Assembly: GCA_949511925.1 (NCBI GenBank)
Contig: CATEYX010000166.1
Span: forward strand, 1-20,495
DNA: 20,495 nucleotides
Reading direction: 5' to 3'
DNA from: Cryomorphaceae bacterium
GTDB lineage: Bacteria > Bacteroidota > Bacteroidia > Flavobacteriales > BACL11
Shown: piece after piece, positions 1 to 7,106 of the stretch
Layout: every line of letters begins with the position of its first letter
How positions within the stretch are numbered: the first letter of the stretch is position 1
Program-made: the position numbers and the translations under genes
Notes under the pieces: model-generated
What the model was told of the DNA's origin: nothing
Database searches by the model: none
The model's input: the letters and a program-made list of their open reading frames with translations, nothing else

Positions 1-2
1 AG

Positions 3-62
3 CTAGATGACTTAGGAAAGGAAAAGGAGAGTAGTGATATTCTTAATTTATTAAAAAAATGA
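3..62 (+). CDS. Possible C-terminal tail of an unidentified gene cut by the window edge
   Basis: One forward frame is open from base 3 and ends at a TGA at 60-62, giving a charged tail that reads LDDLGKEKESSDILNLLKK. The other two forward frames stop within the first ten bases. Twenty open codons are weak evidence in AT-rich DNA, and nothing identifies the product. If real, the gene converges on ssb across a 69-base gap. In many flavobacteria the motility gene gldE follows ssb on the same strand (from memory). It is not evident here, although a leftward frame without an ATG is also open to the window edge. Confidence 0.3.
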   Translation, partial: LDDLGKEKESSDILNLLKK

Positions 63-131
63 AATTCTACTTCACTAAAAATTGCTAAAAATATCGGGAC
101 GGGAATCTCTTCCAAAGTATAAACTATTTAA

Positions 132-539
132 TTAAAATGGTAAATCATCTGATTTATCATCAGTAGTAACAGATTCAGAAACTGATGACGGAGAGTCTTC
201 TTGAGACTGCTTACTGCTAAGCATGTTCATACTGTCGGCCAATATTTCAGTATTATATCTAGTGTTCCCATCTTTATCCTCCCACTTTCTTGTTTTAATT
301 TTACCTTCAATATAAACACTTGCTCCTTTCTTTAAGTACTTTTCAGCCACTTCAGCTAAGCCTCTCCATAATACAACATTGTGCCATTCAGTTTGACTCA
401 CACGCTCACCTGCTTTATTCTTATAATTCTCAGTTGTTGCTAAGGAAAAATTTGCAACTGCAACCCCATTATCTAAATACCTTACTTCTGGGTCCTTGCC
501 TAAGTTCCCTACCAATATAACTTTATTTACTCCTGCCAT
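132..539 (-). CDS. ssb: Single-stranded DNA-binding protein SSB
   Basis: SSB coats single-stranded DNA as a tetramer during replication, recombination and repair, and recruits partner proteins through its C-terminal tip. The 135-residue product starts MAGVNKVILVGNLGKDPEVR, the typical first strand of the OB fold, which fills residues 1 to about 108. Tryptophans at 52, 59 and 86 lie where DNA-stacking aromatics are expected. The linker at 109-130 is Ser/Asp-rich and the protein ends in DDLPF, the conserved acidic tip. It lies 46 bases downstream of mutY on the same strand, so the two may be co-transcribed. A TATATTTG box in that gap suggests it also has its own promoter. Length and all landmarks are normal. 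Confidence 0.97.
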   Translation of the reverse strand: MAGVNKVILVGNLGKDPEVRYLDNGVAVANFSLATTENYKNKAGERVSQTEWHNVVLWRGLAEVAEKYLKKGASVYIEGKIKTRKWEDKDGNTRYNTEILADSMNMLSSKQSQEDSPSSVSESVTTDDKSDDLPF

Positions 540-570
540 AATTACAATTTTTAATCATTCGAATAATCAA

Positions 571-578
571 CAAATATA
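571..578 (-). promoter_or_regulatory. Candidate ssb promoter, Bacteroidota -7 box
   Basis: Read on the reverse strand this is TATATTTG, an exact match to the Bacteroidota -7 consensus TAnnTTTG. It ends 31 bases before the ssb ATG, in the short gap after mutY. No convincing -33 TTTG lies at the usual 19-21 base spacing, so the call rests on the -7 box alone. Confidence 0.45.
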
Positions 579-585
579 TACAATT

Positions 586-1629
586 CTACGTTAACTCTAT
601 AGTCTCAAAATATTTTTCTGTTAATCGAGATACAGGAAATTCGAATAAGCTATTTTTTGAAATAAGTTCATATTTCTCCAGCACTAAATCAGTAGCTTTT
701 ATTTGCCAAAACTGTGCATGGATTTTTTGATGCGAAAGAATATGAATAAATTCGCTAGATACAGATTTAACTTCAAAAGTGGAATTTAAAAATATTCTTG
801 ACCATTCATCAGATTGCATAACCTGCTTTTCGTCCAATTTAATCTGGAATTCCAAAAAGGGAAACTCATATAAACCTGTCCAAATCCCAGATTTTCTTTT
901 CCCTAAAAAAACATCACCTTCCTGCTCAATAAATAAATAATGTATAAACCTATCTTTAACTTTGATCTTCTTTGATTTTACAGGTAATTCCGCAACTGAA
1001 TTGGTCGTATAGGCAATACAAAAATCTTGCATAGGACAACTTGAGCAATTAGGCGATTTTGGTTTACACTGAATAGCTCCAAATTCCATAATAGCTTGAT
1101 TATAAATAGCCGCTTCTTTTTCAATAAGCAATTCTTGCGATAAATACTGAAACTCCTTTTTCCCGGCAGATGTATCAAAAGGAATACTCACACCAAAAAC
1201 TCTACTTAATACACGAATAACATTTCCATCAACAACCGCATAAGGCATATCAAAAGCAAAAGAGGTAATAGCTGCTGCAGTATAGACACCAATCCCTTTT
1301 AACTTTAATACTTTGTTATAATCTTTTGGAAATTCGCCTCCGAAATTATTTACAATATCTTTAGCTGTAAAATGAAGGTTTCTAGCTCTAGAATAATACC
1401 CCAAACCCTGCCACATTTTCAGCACCTTATCCTCAGGAGCATTTGCCAAGTCCTCAATCGTTGGAAACACCTTCAAAAAAGCCAAATAATAAGGCTGCCC
1501 CTGCAAAACCCTTGTCTGTTGCAGAATGATTTCCGAAAGCCAAATATGATATGGATTGACAGTGTTACGCCAAGGCAAATCCCTTTTGTTGTTTTGATAC
1601 CAACTTACTAACTTATTTGAAAAATTCAT
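586..1629 (-). CDS. mutY: Adenine DNA glycosylase MutY
   Basis: MutY removes adenine mispaired with 8-oxoguanine, starting base-excision repair that prevents G:C to T:A mutations. The 347-residue product has the full family layout. Residues 31-42 (LSEIILQQTRVL) carry the catalytic glutamate, E33. The helix-hairpin-helix motif is LKGIGVYTAAA near 110-120. VVDGNVIRVL near 132-141 supplies catalytic Asp134. A [4Fe-4S] loop follows with Cys188, 195, 198 and 204 in the standard C-x6-C-x2-C-x5-C spacing. The C-terminal part from about 225 is NUDIX-like, with GKRKSGIWTGLYEFP resembling the domain that recognises 8-oxoguanine. The first Met begins the normal MutY N-terminus. ssb follows 46 bases downstream, and HU is divergent. 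Confidence 0.97.
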   Translation of the reverse strand: MNFSNKLVSWYQNNKRDLPWRNTVNPYHIWLSEIILQQTRVLQGQPYYLAFLKVFPTIEDLANAPEDKVLKMWQGLGYYSRARNLHFTAKDIVNNFGGEFPKDYNKVLKLKGIGVYTAAAITSFAFDMPYAVVDGNVIRVLSRVFGVSIPFDTSAGKKEFQYLSQELLIEKEAAIYNQAIMEFGAIQCKPKSPNCSSCPMQDFCIAYTTNSVAELPVKSKKIKVKDRFIHYLFIEQEGDVFLGKRKSGIWTGLYEFPFLEFQIKLDEKQVMQSDEWSRIFLNSTFEVKSVSSEFIHILSHQKIHAQFWQIKATDLVLEKYELISKNSLFEFPVSRLTEKYFETIELT

Positions 1630-1680
1630 AACTATCTGAAAAATAAAACAATAAACTCAATAAAAAAGATAAACTCATAA

Positions 1681-1710
1681 TTGCTAAGCTATTTTTTTTT
1701 AATATATTTG
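1681..1710 (+). promoter_or_regulatory. Candidate promoter of the HU-rng operon
   Basis: TATATTTG at 1703-1710 matches the Bacteroidota -7 box exactly. A TTG at 1681-1683 sits 19 bases upstream, the expected -33 spacing. Transcription would start near 1715, giving a leader of about 40 bases before the HU ATG at 1756. A run of nine Ts (1692-1700) lies between the two elements. This is the best-formed promoter in the window. Confidence 0.6.
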
Positions 1711-1755
1711 CAGGCTCAAAATTAGAGAAGAATTTAACATATAATAGAATAAAAG

Positions 1756-2040
1756 ATGACAAAAGCAGAACTTGTTAGTAAGATTTCAGAAAGAACAGGA
1801 GTAGAAAAGCTAACAACCTTGGCAATTGTTGAATCAATGATGAATGAAATCAAAGATTCAATTTCAGCTAATGAGGCTGTATTTTTAAGAGGTTTTGGAA
1901 CATTCAAACCTAAGAAAAGAGCTGAAAAAACAGGGAGAAACATCAAGAAGAATACAACTATCATCATCCCCGCACACCATATTCCAGCTTTTAAGCCGGC
2001 TAAAGTTTTTGTAGAGGAAGTAAAAAATAAAGTAAAATAA
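1756..2040 (+). CDS. HU-family DNA-binding protein
   Basis: This is a small nucleoid protein that binds and bends DNA as a dimer. The 94-residue product begins MTKAELVSKISERTGVEK, the usual HU helix 1, and carries the family signature at residues 46-62 (GFGTFKPKKRAEKTGRN). It closes with IPAHHIPAFKPAKVF. Residue 63, normally the proline at the tip of the beta arm (GRNP) that intercalates into DNA, is isoleucine here, followed by KKNTT. I recall similar arms in other flavobacterial HU proteins next to RNase G, so this is probably a lineage paralogue, perhaps with altered bending. It heads an operon with the tiny basic protein at 2067 and RNase G at 2196. No Shine-Dalgarno sequence precedes it, only an A-rich stretch. 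Confidence 0.95.
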   Translation: MTKAELVSKISERTGVEKLTTLAIVESMMNEIKDSISANEAVFLRGFGTFKPKKRAEKTGRNIKKNTTIIIPAHHIPAFKPAKVFVEEVKNKVK

Positions 2041-2066
2041 GCTTTAAAGAGCTAAAAAAATAAATT

Positions 2067-2156
2067 ATGTCAGGAGCTAAGAAAAAGAAAAGATTAAAAA
2101 TCGCTACTCACAAACGCAAGAAGCGTTCAAGAAAAAATAGACATAAAACTAAATAG
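2067..2156 (+). CDS. 29-residue Lys/Arg-rich protein, possible lineage-specific ribosomal protein
   Basis: A complete short frame starts with ATG 26 bases after HU and ends with TAG 39 bases before RNase G. It begins MSGAKKKKRLKIATHKRKKR and continues with SRKNRHKTK. Over half of its 29 residues are Lys, Arg or His, and there is no acidic residue. Such composition is typical of tiny ribosomal proteins that thread into rRNA, for example the Thx type. I remember near-identical 'ATHKRKKR..NRHK' proteins in the same place, between HU and RNase G, across Bacteroidota. A novel protein called bL38 was reported from the Flavobacterium johnsoniae ribosome. Whether this gene is that protein I cannot confirm from sequence alone. 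The coding call is strong because of context and composition; the ribosomal role is inference. Confidence 0.8.
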   Translation: MSGAKKKKRLKIATHKRKKRSRKNRHKTK

Positions 2157-2195
2157 ATTTTAGTTTTTACTCTAGTTTCTTAAACAAAAAAAGTC

Positions 2196-3731
2196 ATGAA
2201 ATACGATCTTATTATCGATTCAAGACCTTCTGAAGTAGTGATTGCCCTTTTACGTGATGGACTTCTAATAGAACTTCATAAACAAAAGCACGATAACAAT
2301 TTTTCAGTTGGAGATATTTACCTAGGAAAAGTCAGAAAGACGGTTCCTGGGTTAAATGCATCATTCGTAAATATAGGATATGAAAAAGATGGTTTTTTAC
2401 ACTATCTGGATTTAGGACCTCAATTTAACTCTTTCAAAAACTTCACTAGAAAGGCAATTGACAAGAAATTAAATACTGCTTCCTTAAAAAACTTTAAGAA
2501 AGAAGCCAACCTTGAAAAAGATGGAAAGATAAATGATGTTTTAAAAGGTGGAGATTTAATACTTACACAAATTTCAAAAGAACCAATATCCACTAAAGGA
2601 CCTAGGTTAACTACCGAAATTTCTCTTGCTGGAAGATACATGGTTTTAATGCCTTTTTCTGATCGAGTTTCTATTTCCCAAAAGATTGATGATCCTGAAG
2701 AAAAAGCAAGATTGAAAAAATTAATCAGAAGTATAAAACCTCATGGGTTTGGAGTGATTATCCGTACTGTTGCAACAGGGAAAAAAGTAGCAGAGTTAGA
2801 TAGAGATTTAAAAAATCTGTATAAGAAATGGCAAATTATAAGTAAGAAATTAAAAGATGCACAACCTAATACTAAAATATTAGGAGAACTTAACCGATCG
2901 GAAGCAATTCTAAGAGATTTACTAAGTTCAAAATTCAATAATATTCATGTAAACAGTACTGAAGTTCAGGAAGAGTTAAAAGAATATCTTTCTCGCATTT
3001 CACCTGAACAAGAAAAGATTGTTTTATTACACAAAAAAGAAACTCCTATCTTTCAGGAATTTAATGTTACCAAGCAAATAAAAGGTGCATTCGGAAAAAA
3101 TGTAACTATGAAAAAAGGAGTTTACCTTGTAATAGAACACACAGAAGCACTTCACGTAATTGATGTGAATAGTGGTAAAAAAGTTGATTCAAATAAAGAT
3201 CAAGAAGCAAATGCTTTAGCCGTAAATTTGGAAGCTGCAGAAGAAGTAGCAAGACAATTACGCCTTAGAGATATGGGAGGGATTATTGTTGTTGATTTCA
3301 TTGACATGAAAAAAGAGAAGAATAGAAATCTCTTGACTGAAAAAATGAAGGAAGCAATGAGTACTGATAAGGCAAAACATAATATTTTACCTCCTACTCG
3401 CTTTGGATTAGTACAAATAACAAGACAAAGAGTTCGTCCTGAAATGAATATTGATACTCAGGAAAATTGTCCAATGTGTTCAGGGAATGGGAAAATTGAT
3501 TCTAGTTTATTACTAATTGAACAGATTGAAAATAAGCTTCACAATCTAACTAAAACTCACAAAGGGAACATTCAAATCTCTACACATCCTTTTGTAGCAA
3601 GTTATATCAATAAGAAGGAAGGCTGGTTCTCTACATCCATAAGTAAGCAATGGGGTGCCAAGTTTGGAAGGAAGATAAACATCACACCTGATGAGCGCTT
3701 ACACTTGTTACAATATAGCGTAGTAAAATAA
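2196..3731 (+). CDS. rng: Ribonuclease G/E family endoribonuclease
   Basis: This endoribonuclease processes 16S rRNA and mRNA. The 511-residue protein has the RNase G layout without the long RNase E scaffold tail. An S1 RNA-binding domain covers about 37-130 (GDIYLGKVRKTVPGLNASFV) and carries a lysine-rich insert around 83-117. A 5'-sensor/RNase H-like region follows. The DNase I-like catalytic core has the metal-binding aspartates D323 (VIDVNSG) and D367 (IVVDFIDM). The Zn-link is CPMC at 425-428, which ties two subunits together. The C-terminal small domain ends at 511. It follows HU and the tiny basic protein with no promoter of its own that I can see. Its stop codon is one base from the stop of the converging MFS gene, so there is no room for a terminator. 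Confidence 0.95.
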   Translation: MKYDLIIDSRPSEVVIALLRDGLLIELHKQKHDNNFSVGDIYLGKVRKTVPGLNASFVNIGYEKDGFLHYLDLGPQFNSFKNFTRKAIDKKLNTASLKNFKKEANLEKDGKINDVLKGGDLILTQISKEPISTKGPRLTTEISLAGRYMVLMPFSDRVSISQKIDDPEEKARLKKLIRSIKPHGFGVIIRTVATGKKVAELDRDLKNLYKKWQIISKKLKDAQPNTKILGELNRSEAILRDLLSSKFNNIHVNSTEVQEELKEYLSRISPEQEKIVLLHKKETPIFQEFNVTKQIKGAFGKNVTMKKGVYLVIEHTEALHVIDVNSGKKVDSNKDQEANALAVNLEAAEEVARQLRLRDMGGIIVVDFIDMKKEKNRNLLTEKMKEAMSTDKAKHNILPPTRFGLVQITRQRVRPEMNIDTQENCPMCSGNGKIDSSLLLIEQIENKLHNLTKTHKGNIQISTHPFVASYINKKEGWFSTSISKQWGAKFGRKINITPDERLHLLQYSVVK

Positions 3732-3732
3732 T

Positions 3733-5007
3733 TTAGTTTTTCTCAGTTGATGTAATTCGCTTATACCAAAGTAAAAAAGCAATAAGTGTCAGAAACATTA
3801 ACCCTACACCAATAAAATACCCATACCTGATGTTGTCATCAGTATTGAAAAAAGGGAGAGTAAAAGCACCTATCATCAGCATCCTTACCACAATATTTAA
3901 AGAACTGAAAACAGAATTAGCTCTACCTATAAGATTATTAGGTACATGATTAAAAAGATAAGTAGTTCTTAAAATTCTCACTCCTGAATTAGCAATCCCA
4001 AGTATCAGATTCCCTAAAAAGAATATCCAAAGCACATTGTAAATTGCCATAGCGTAAAAAGCAACAGAGACTAATATCAGCAACAAATTAATTGAAGTCA
4101 CAGTATTTAACTTCTTAAACACTCTCAATACTAATACACCTGAAAGTATTGCTCCAATAGAATAATAAATTTCAGCAGAAGCATACACATTTCCATCCAT
4201 TTTCAAAAACTGATACACATAAGAAGGGAGTAAAACATGTACCTCAACCAAAGTAAAGGCGAAAAGCATGTAAGAAAGGAATCCAAAAATAAAAATAATA
4301 GGATTTTCTTGCAAATACAAAACACCACCCTTAAGACGAGAAAACAAACCTCCTTTCTGCACAACATCTTTAGCGATTGGCTTGTATTTCATCATCATGA
4401 AAATAAAAATTACTGCAATATAAGTAATTGCATCCAAAAGAAAAATTTCATAAATTTCCCAAGCCTTAATATCAAAAGGAAGAACGAAACTAAATCCTGC
4501 AATTTCTAAAACATTATTTTGAGTTCCAGTAAGTAATAAAGCAGCAAAAGCACCAGCTAAAACTGAGGTAGTTTGTCCTTGCACTTCAATATAAGAATTT
4601 AATTTTCCATAATTTTTTGACTCAGTAATCTCCTGTCCAAAAGCATACAAGTTAGGATAATGTACATTGTAGTTAAAAATGGTAACACCAAAAACTAGAA
4701 TAACAAAAAAATCAGTTAAATGAGCCATATGAAAACCATACAAAGCAATACTTCCAATACTCAAACCACATACTACATTAATAATGATAAAGAGTTTTTT
4801 CCTAGAGTACCTATCAATTAAGGCCCCCGCATACAGACCCCAAAACAAAGTAAGGAAAGTAATCATAATATAGGCAGAAGCAAAAACTTCAGGGCGACTA
4901 ACAACCTTAACAAAATACCAAGGAATAGCAACCATACTAATTCCTTGAGCTAAACCAGAAATAATATTTGCCAAGAATAAAAGAGTAATTGCCTGTTTGT
5001 TTTGCAT
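3733..5007 (-). CDS. MFS transporter
   Basis: This is a predicted inner-membrane secondary transporter; the substrate cannot be read from the sequence. The 424-residue protein has about 10-12 hydrophobic segments in two halves, split by a cytoplasmic loop near residues 215-230. The major-facilitator motif A is clear at 61-71 (GALIDRYSRKK). It resembles the MFS_3/EntS-like efflux proteins in general form. I chose the Met at 5007 (MQNKQAITLL) rather than the upstream in-frame Met at 5133. The longer version would overlap the start of recX by 81 bases and adds a non-membrane extension. In addition, a TACTTTTG promoter box ends 5 bases before the chosen ATG. It is divergent from recX and ends one base from rng. 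Confidence 0.9.
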   Translation of the reverse strand: MQNKQAITLLFLANIISGLAQGISMVAIPWYFVKVVSRPEVFASAYIMITFLTLFWGLYAGALIDRYSRKKLFIIINVVCGLSIGSIALYGFHMAHLTDFFVILVFGVTIFNYNVHYPNLYAFGQEITESKNYGKLNSYIEVQGQTTSVLAGAFAALLLTGTQNNVLEIAGFSFVLPFDIKAWEIYEIFLLDAITYIAVIFIFMMMKYKPIAKDVVQKGGLFSRLKGGVLYLQENPIIFIFGFLSYMLFAFTLVEVHVLLPSYVYQFLKMDGNVYASAEIYYSIGAILSGVLVLRVFKKLNTVTSINLLLILVSVAFYAMAIYNVLWIFFLGNLILGIANSGVRILRTTYLFNHVPNNLIGRANSVFSSLNIVVRMLMIGAFTLPFFNTDDNIRYGYFIGVGLMFLTLIAFLLWYKRITSTEKN

Positions 5008-5012
5008 GGCCA

Positions 5013-5020
5013 CAAAAGTA
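5013..5020 (-). promoter_or_regulatory. Candidate leaderless promoter of the MFS gene
   Basis: On the reverse strand this reads TACTTTTG, an exact TAnnTTTG match, followed by TGGCC and then the ATG at 5007. The expected transcription start, about 4-6 bases after the box, coincides with the start codon. No -33 TTTG is visible at the usual spacing. The box also argues for the 5007 start over the longer one. Confidence 0.5.
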
Positions 5021-5040
5021 ATATTAATAATCAGATTTGA

Positions 5041-5048
5041 TATCTTTG
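5041..5048 (+). promoter_or_regulatory. Candidate leaderless promoter of recX
   Basis: TATCTTTG matches TAnnTTTG exactly and is followed by GGAA and the recX ATG at 5053. This puts the expected transcription start on the start codon. The box lies 20 bases from the opposing MFS box, so the two divergent promoters should compete for RNA polymerase. Confidence 0.5.
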
Positions 5049-5052
5049 GGAA

Positions 5053-5529
5053 ATGCACAATAAAAGAGTTTATGACATCAGTATTGCTATTGAGCGCATC
5101 AAAAATTATTGCGCTTTGCAAGACAGGTGTCAATGGGATGTATTACAAAAACTAAGAGAATGGGGACTGCAACAAGCAACAAAGGACCATATACTAGAAA
5201 TACTGATTACTGATAAGTTTATTGATGAACAACGGTTTTCTGCTTCCTTTTGTAGAGGGAAATTCAGAATAAAAAACTGGGGAAAACGAAAAATAATTAA
5301 TGAACTAAAACGAAAACAGATTTCAAGCATATGTATAAACACAGGACTAAAAGAAATTGATGAAAATGAATATAATCTTGTACTTGAAAAATTATTTTAT
5401 CAGAAGGAAAGCAGTGTAAAAGACAAAAATCAATTTATCAGAAAAACAAAAATTGCAAACTTTTTGATACAGAGAGGATTTGAAAATAATTTGGTATGGG
5501 ATAAAATAAGAGAATTAAGCGATAAATAA
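5053..5529 (+). CDS. recX: Regulatory protein RecX
   Basis: RecX binds RecA filaments and restrains recombination and the SOS response. The 158-residue product has normal family length and is mostly helical. The typical RecX features are AIERIKNYCALQDRCQWDVLQK.. near 12-33, ILITDKFIDEQRFSASFCRGK near 50-70 (the family's 'l..dRFA.af...k' stretch), and RIKNWGKRKIINELK near 71-85, which fits the 'k.wG..rI...L..kgi' motif. It ends with another helical repeat (FLIQRGFENNLVWDKI). recA is not adjacent. prfB begins 13 bases after its stop, and those 13 bases themselves hold a promoter-like box. Confidence 0.88.
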   Translation: MHNKRVYDISIAIERIKNYCALQDRCQWDVLQKLREWGLQQATKDHILEILITDKFIDEQRFSASFCRGKFRIKNWGKRKIINELKRKQISSICINTGLKEIDENEYNLVLEKLFYQKESSVKDKNQFIRKTKIANFLIQRGFENNLVWDKIRELSDK

Positions 5530-5530
5530 T

Positions 5531-5538
5531 TACTTTTG
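5531..5538 (+). promoter_or_regulatory. Candidate leaderless promoter of prfB
   Basis: TACTTTTG, an exact TAnnTTTG match, occupies most of the 13-base gap between recX and prfB. Only AGCA separates it from the prfB ATG at 5543. prfB may therefore be transcribed on its own as a leaderless message in addition to read-through from recX. No -33 element is seen at the standard distance. Confidence 0.5.
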
Positions 5539-5542
5539 AGCA

Positions 5543-6619
5543 ATGGTTAGCCAAGAACAAATAAAAGCACTAAGTAAAAGACAGGATGAACTTTATAAGT
5601 TTATTAATATTTCTGAAAAACAAAAAGAAGCAAATACTCTTACAGCACAATCGCAAGAAAATGATTTTTGGAACAACCCTAAAAAAGCACAAATTATACT
5701 TAAGAAACTAAGTGTACTTAAGAGCTGGCTAAAATCATATAATTCAGTAGTTACTAATATTGATGAGATTTCCGTTTTACTTGAACTTGAAGCCGGTGAG
5801 GATGAACTTGAAACACAACTCCAAAAAACAAGATCAATAGTTGAAGAATTAGAGTTTAAAAATATGTTGAGTGCTGAAGAAGACAGCATGTCAGCAATTA
5901 TAACCATAAACCCAGGAGCTGGAGGGACAGAAGGACAAGATTGGGCAGAAATGCTAATGCGTATGTACTTAATGTGGGGAGAGAAAAACAAGTACAAAGT
6001 AAAAACCCTTGACATACAAAAGGCCGAACCCGTAGGTATAAAATCAGTTACCATTGAAATAGATGGTGACTTTGCTTTTGGACACTTAAAAGGAGAAAAT
6101 GGCGTTCATAGATTAGTGCGAATTTCACCATTTGATTCTAATGCTAAGCGACACACCACTTTTGCATCAGTATTTGTTTATCCGCTTGCTGATGATAGTA
6201 TTGAGGTAATAATTGAACCGTCAGAAATAAGCTGGGATACTTTTAGAGCAAGTGGTGCTGGAGGACAAGGAGTTAATAAAACCGAATCTGCCGTACGTTT
6301 AAAACATGAGCCATCAGGAATAACCATTGAAAATTCAGAGTCTAGATCGCAGTTAGAGAATAAAGCAAAGGCAATACAACTGCTAAAATCTCAACTTTAT
6401 GAACTAGAGATAAGAAAAAAACAAGAAGAAAAGAGTAAACTTGAAGGATCAAAAAAGAAGATTGAGTGGGGATCTCAAATAAGAAGTTATGTTTTGCATC
6501 CCTATAAAATGGTAAAAGATTTACGTACTAGTTATGAATCATCTAACCCTGAAAAAGTTTTAGATGGCGACTTGAATGCTTTTATAAAAGCATATTTAAT
6601 GGAATTTGGACAGAAATAA
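5543..6619 (+). CDS. prfB: Peptide chain release factor 2 (RF2)
   Basis: RF2 ends translation at UGA and UAA codons. The 358-residue product has an N-terminal coiled-coil-like domain (1 to about 110), then NPGAGGTEGQDWAEMLMRMY (123-142). The stop-codon-reading tripeptide is SPF at 195-197, the RF2 version rather than the PxT of RF1. The GGQ motif that triggers peptide release is at 240-242 (SGAGGQGVNKTESAVR). The C-terminus DGDLNAFIKAYL is typical. In many bacteria RF2 is made through a programmed +1 frameshift at CTTTGA near codon 25. Here the frame runs unbroken from the ATG, so that autoregulatory site is absent. The stop TAA overlaps the ATG of the next gene by one base (TAATG). Confidence 0.97.
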   Translation: MVSQEQIKALSKRQDELYKFINISEKQKEANTLTAQSQENDFWNNPKKAQIILKKLSVLKSWLKSYNSVVTNIDEISVLLELEAGEDELETQLQKTRSIVEELEFKNMLSAEEDSMSAIITINPGAGGTEGQDWAEMLMRMYLMWGEKNKYKVKTLDIQKAEPVGIKSVTIEIDGDFAFGHLKGENGVHRLVRISPFDSNAKRHTTFASVFVYPLADDSIEVIIEPSEISWDTFRASGAGGQGVNKTESAVRLKHEPSGITIENSESRSQLENKAKAIQLLKSQLYELEIRKKQEEKSKLEGSKKKIEWGSQIRSYVLHPYKMVKDLRTSYESSNPEKVLDGDLNAFIKAYLMEFGQK

Positions 6620-6966
6620 TGAATACAAAAATATACCATAATCCAAGATGTAGTAAAAGCAGACAAACACTTTCCCTTCTTGAAAAAGAAACCACTGATT
6701 TCAAAATAATTGAATACTTAGAAAACCCTTTAAGTTTTGATGAAATAGAAGAAATTGTAGAGAAATTAGCGATTAAACCAATTGACTTAGTCCGTAAAAA
6801 TGAACAAATATGGAAAGATAATTATAAAGGAAAAGAAATGACTGATATTGAAATTATCAAAGCAATGGAAAGAAACCCTAAATTAATTGAACGACCAATT
6901 GTTATAAATGAAAAGCACGGTATTATAGGAAGACCACCTGAAAAAGTACTAAGCTTGTTTGCTTAG
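6619..6966 (+). CDS. arsC: ArsC-family arsenate reductase-like protein (glutaredoxin type)
   Basis: This is a 115-residue thioredoxin-fold protein of the ArsC/Spx/YffB family. It starts MNTKIYHNPRCSKSRQTL, with the catalytic cysteine at 11 in the HNPRCSKS loop. The three family arginines are present: R59 (LVRKNE), R92 (ERPIV) and R105 (GRPPE). That favours true ArsC-type chemistry, glutathione/glutaredoxin-linked reduction of arsenate, over the regulatory Spx branch, which lacks some of them. No other arsenic gene is nearby. The gene is coupled to prfB by a one-base overlap, so a general redox role is equally possible. Its stop overlaps the stop of the opposing small membrane protein gene by a few bases. 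Confidence 0.88.
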   Translation: MNTKIYHNPRCSKSRQTLSLLEKETTDFKIIEYLENPLSFDEIEEIVEKLAIKPIDLVRKNEQIWKDNYKGKEMTDIEIIKAMERNPKLIERPIVINEKHGIIGRPPEKVLSLFA

Positions 6967-7106
6967 GAAGGCATTTGGTCTTCTTCTAACTTCCCTTCTT
7001 TTGCCCAAACAAAAATAAAGTAAGGAATAACGCTAGCAAGGAAAATAATACACCAAAAAGCCATTAAGAAAACAAATACAAATATTAAAAAGCCTAGAAA
7101 TTTCAT
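6963..7106 (-). CDS. Small hypothetical membrane protein (47 residues)
   Basis: I do not recognise this protein. It is almost entirely a hydrophobic stretch, residues 2-34, starting MKFLGFLIFVFVFLMAFWCI. This is long enough for one long or two short membrane spans. A polar acidic tail follows (AKEGKLEEDQMPS). An ATG two codons upstream (7112) is an equally plausible start. The same frame extends to 7283, but that would overlap fumC and its promoter on the other strand, so I reject the longer form. No clear promoter box is seen on this strand; a TTTATTTG at 7131-7124 is one mismatch from consensus. The stop overlaps the arsC stop by a few bases. Confidence 0.5.
   Translation of the reverse strand: MKFLGFLIFVFVFLMAFWCIIFLASVIPYFIFVWAKEGKLEEDQMPS

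Noticed and set aside
1..115. Open leftward frame from about 115 to the window edge, possibly the start of gldE after ssb
   Set aside because: It has no ATG, would need a TTG start, and the residues (EEIPVPIFLAIF then FSFPKSS) do not convincingly match a GldE N-terminus. It cannot be excluded with the gene cut off.
100..115. GGAA-TCTC-TTCC inverted repeat as an ssb terminator
   Set aside because: Only four pairs with no T run on either side; too weak to call.
2040..2060. AGCT...AGCT inverted repeat after HU as a terminator
   Set aside because: A short four-pair stem followed by A-rich rather than T-rich sequence. The operon clearly continues into the basic protein and rng.
5008..5133. Longer version of the MFS protein starting at 5133
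   Set aside because: It overlaps the beginning of recX on the other strand by 81 bases, adds a non-membrane N-terminus, and runs across the promoter box that fits the 5007 start.
5533..5539. CTTTTGA just before prfB, resembling the RF2 frameshift site CTTTGA
   Set aside because: It has an extra T, lies upstream of the ATG rather than near codon 25, and the downstream frame is open without a shift. It is better explained as part of TACTTTTG.
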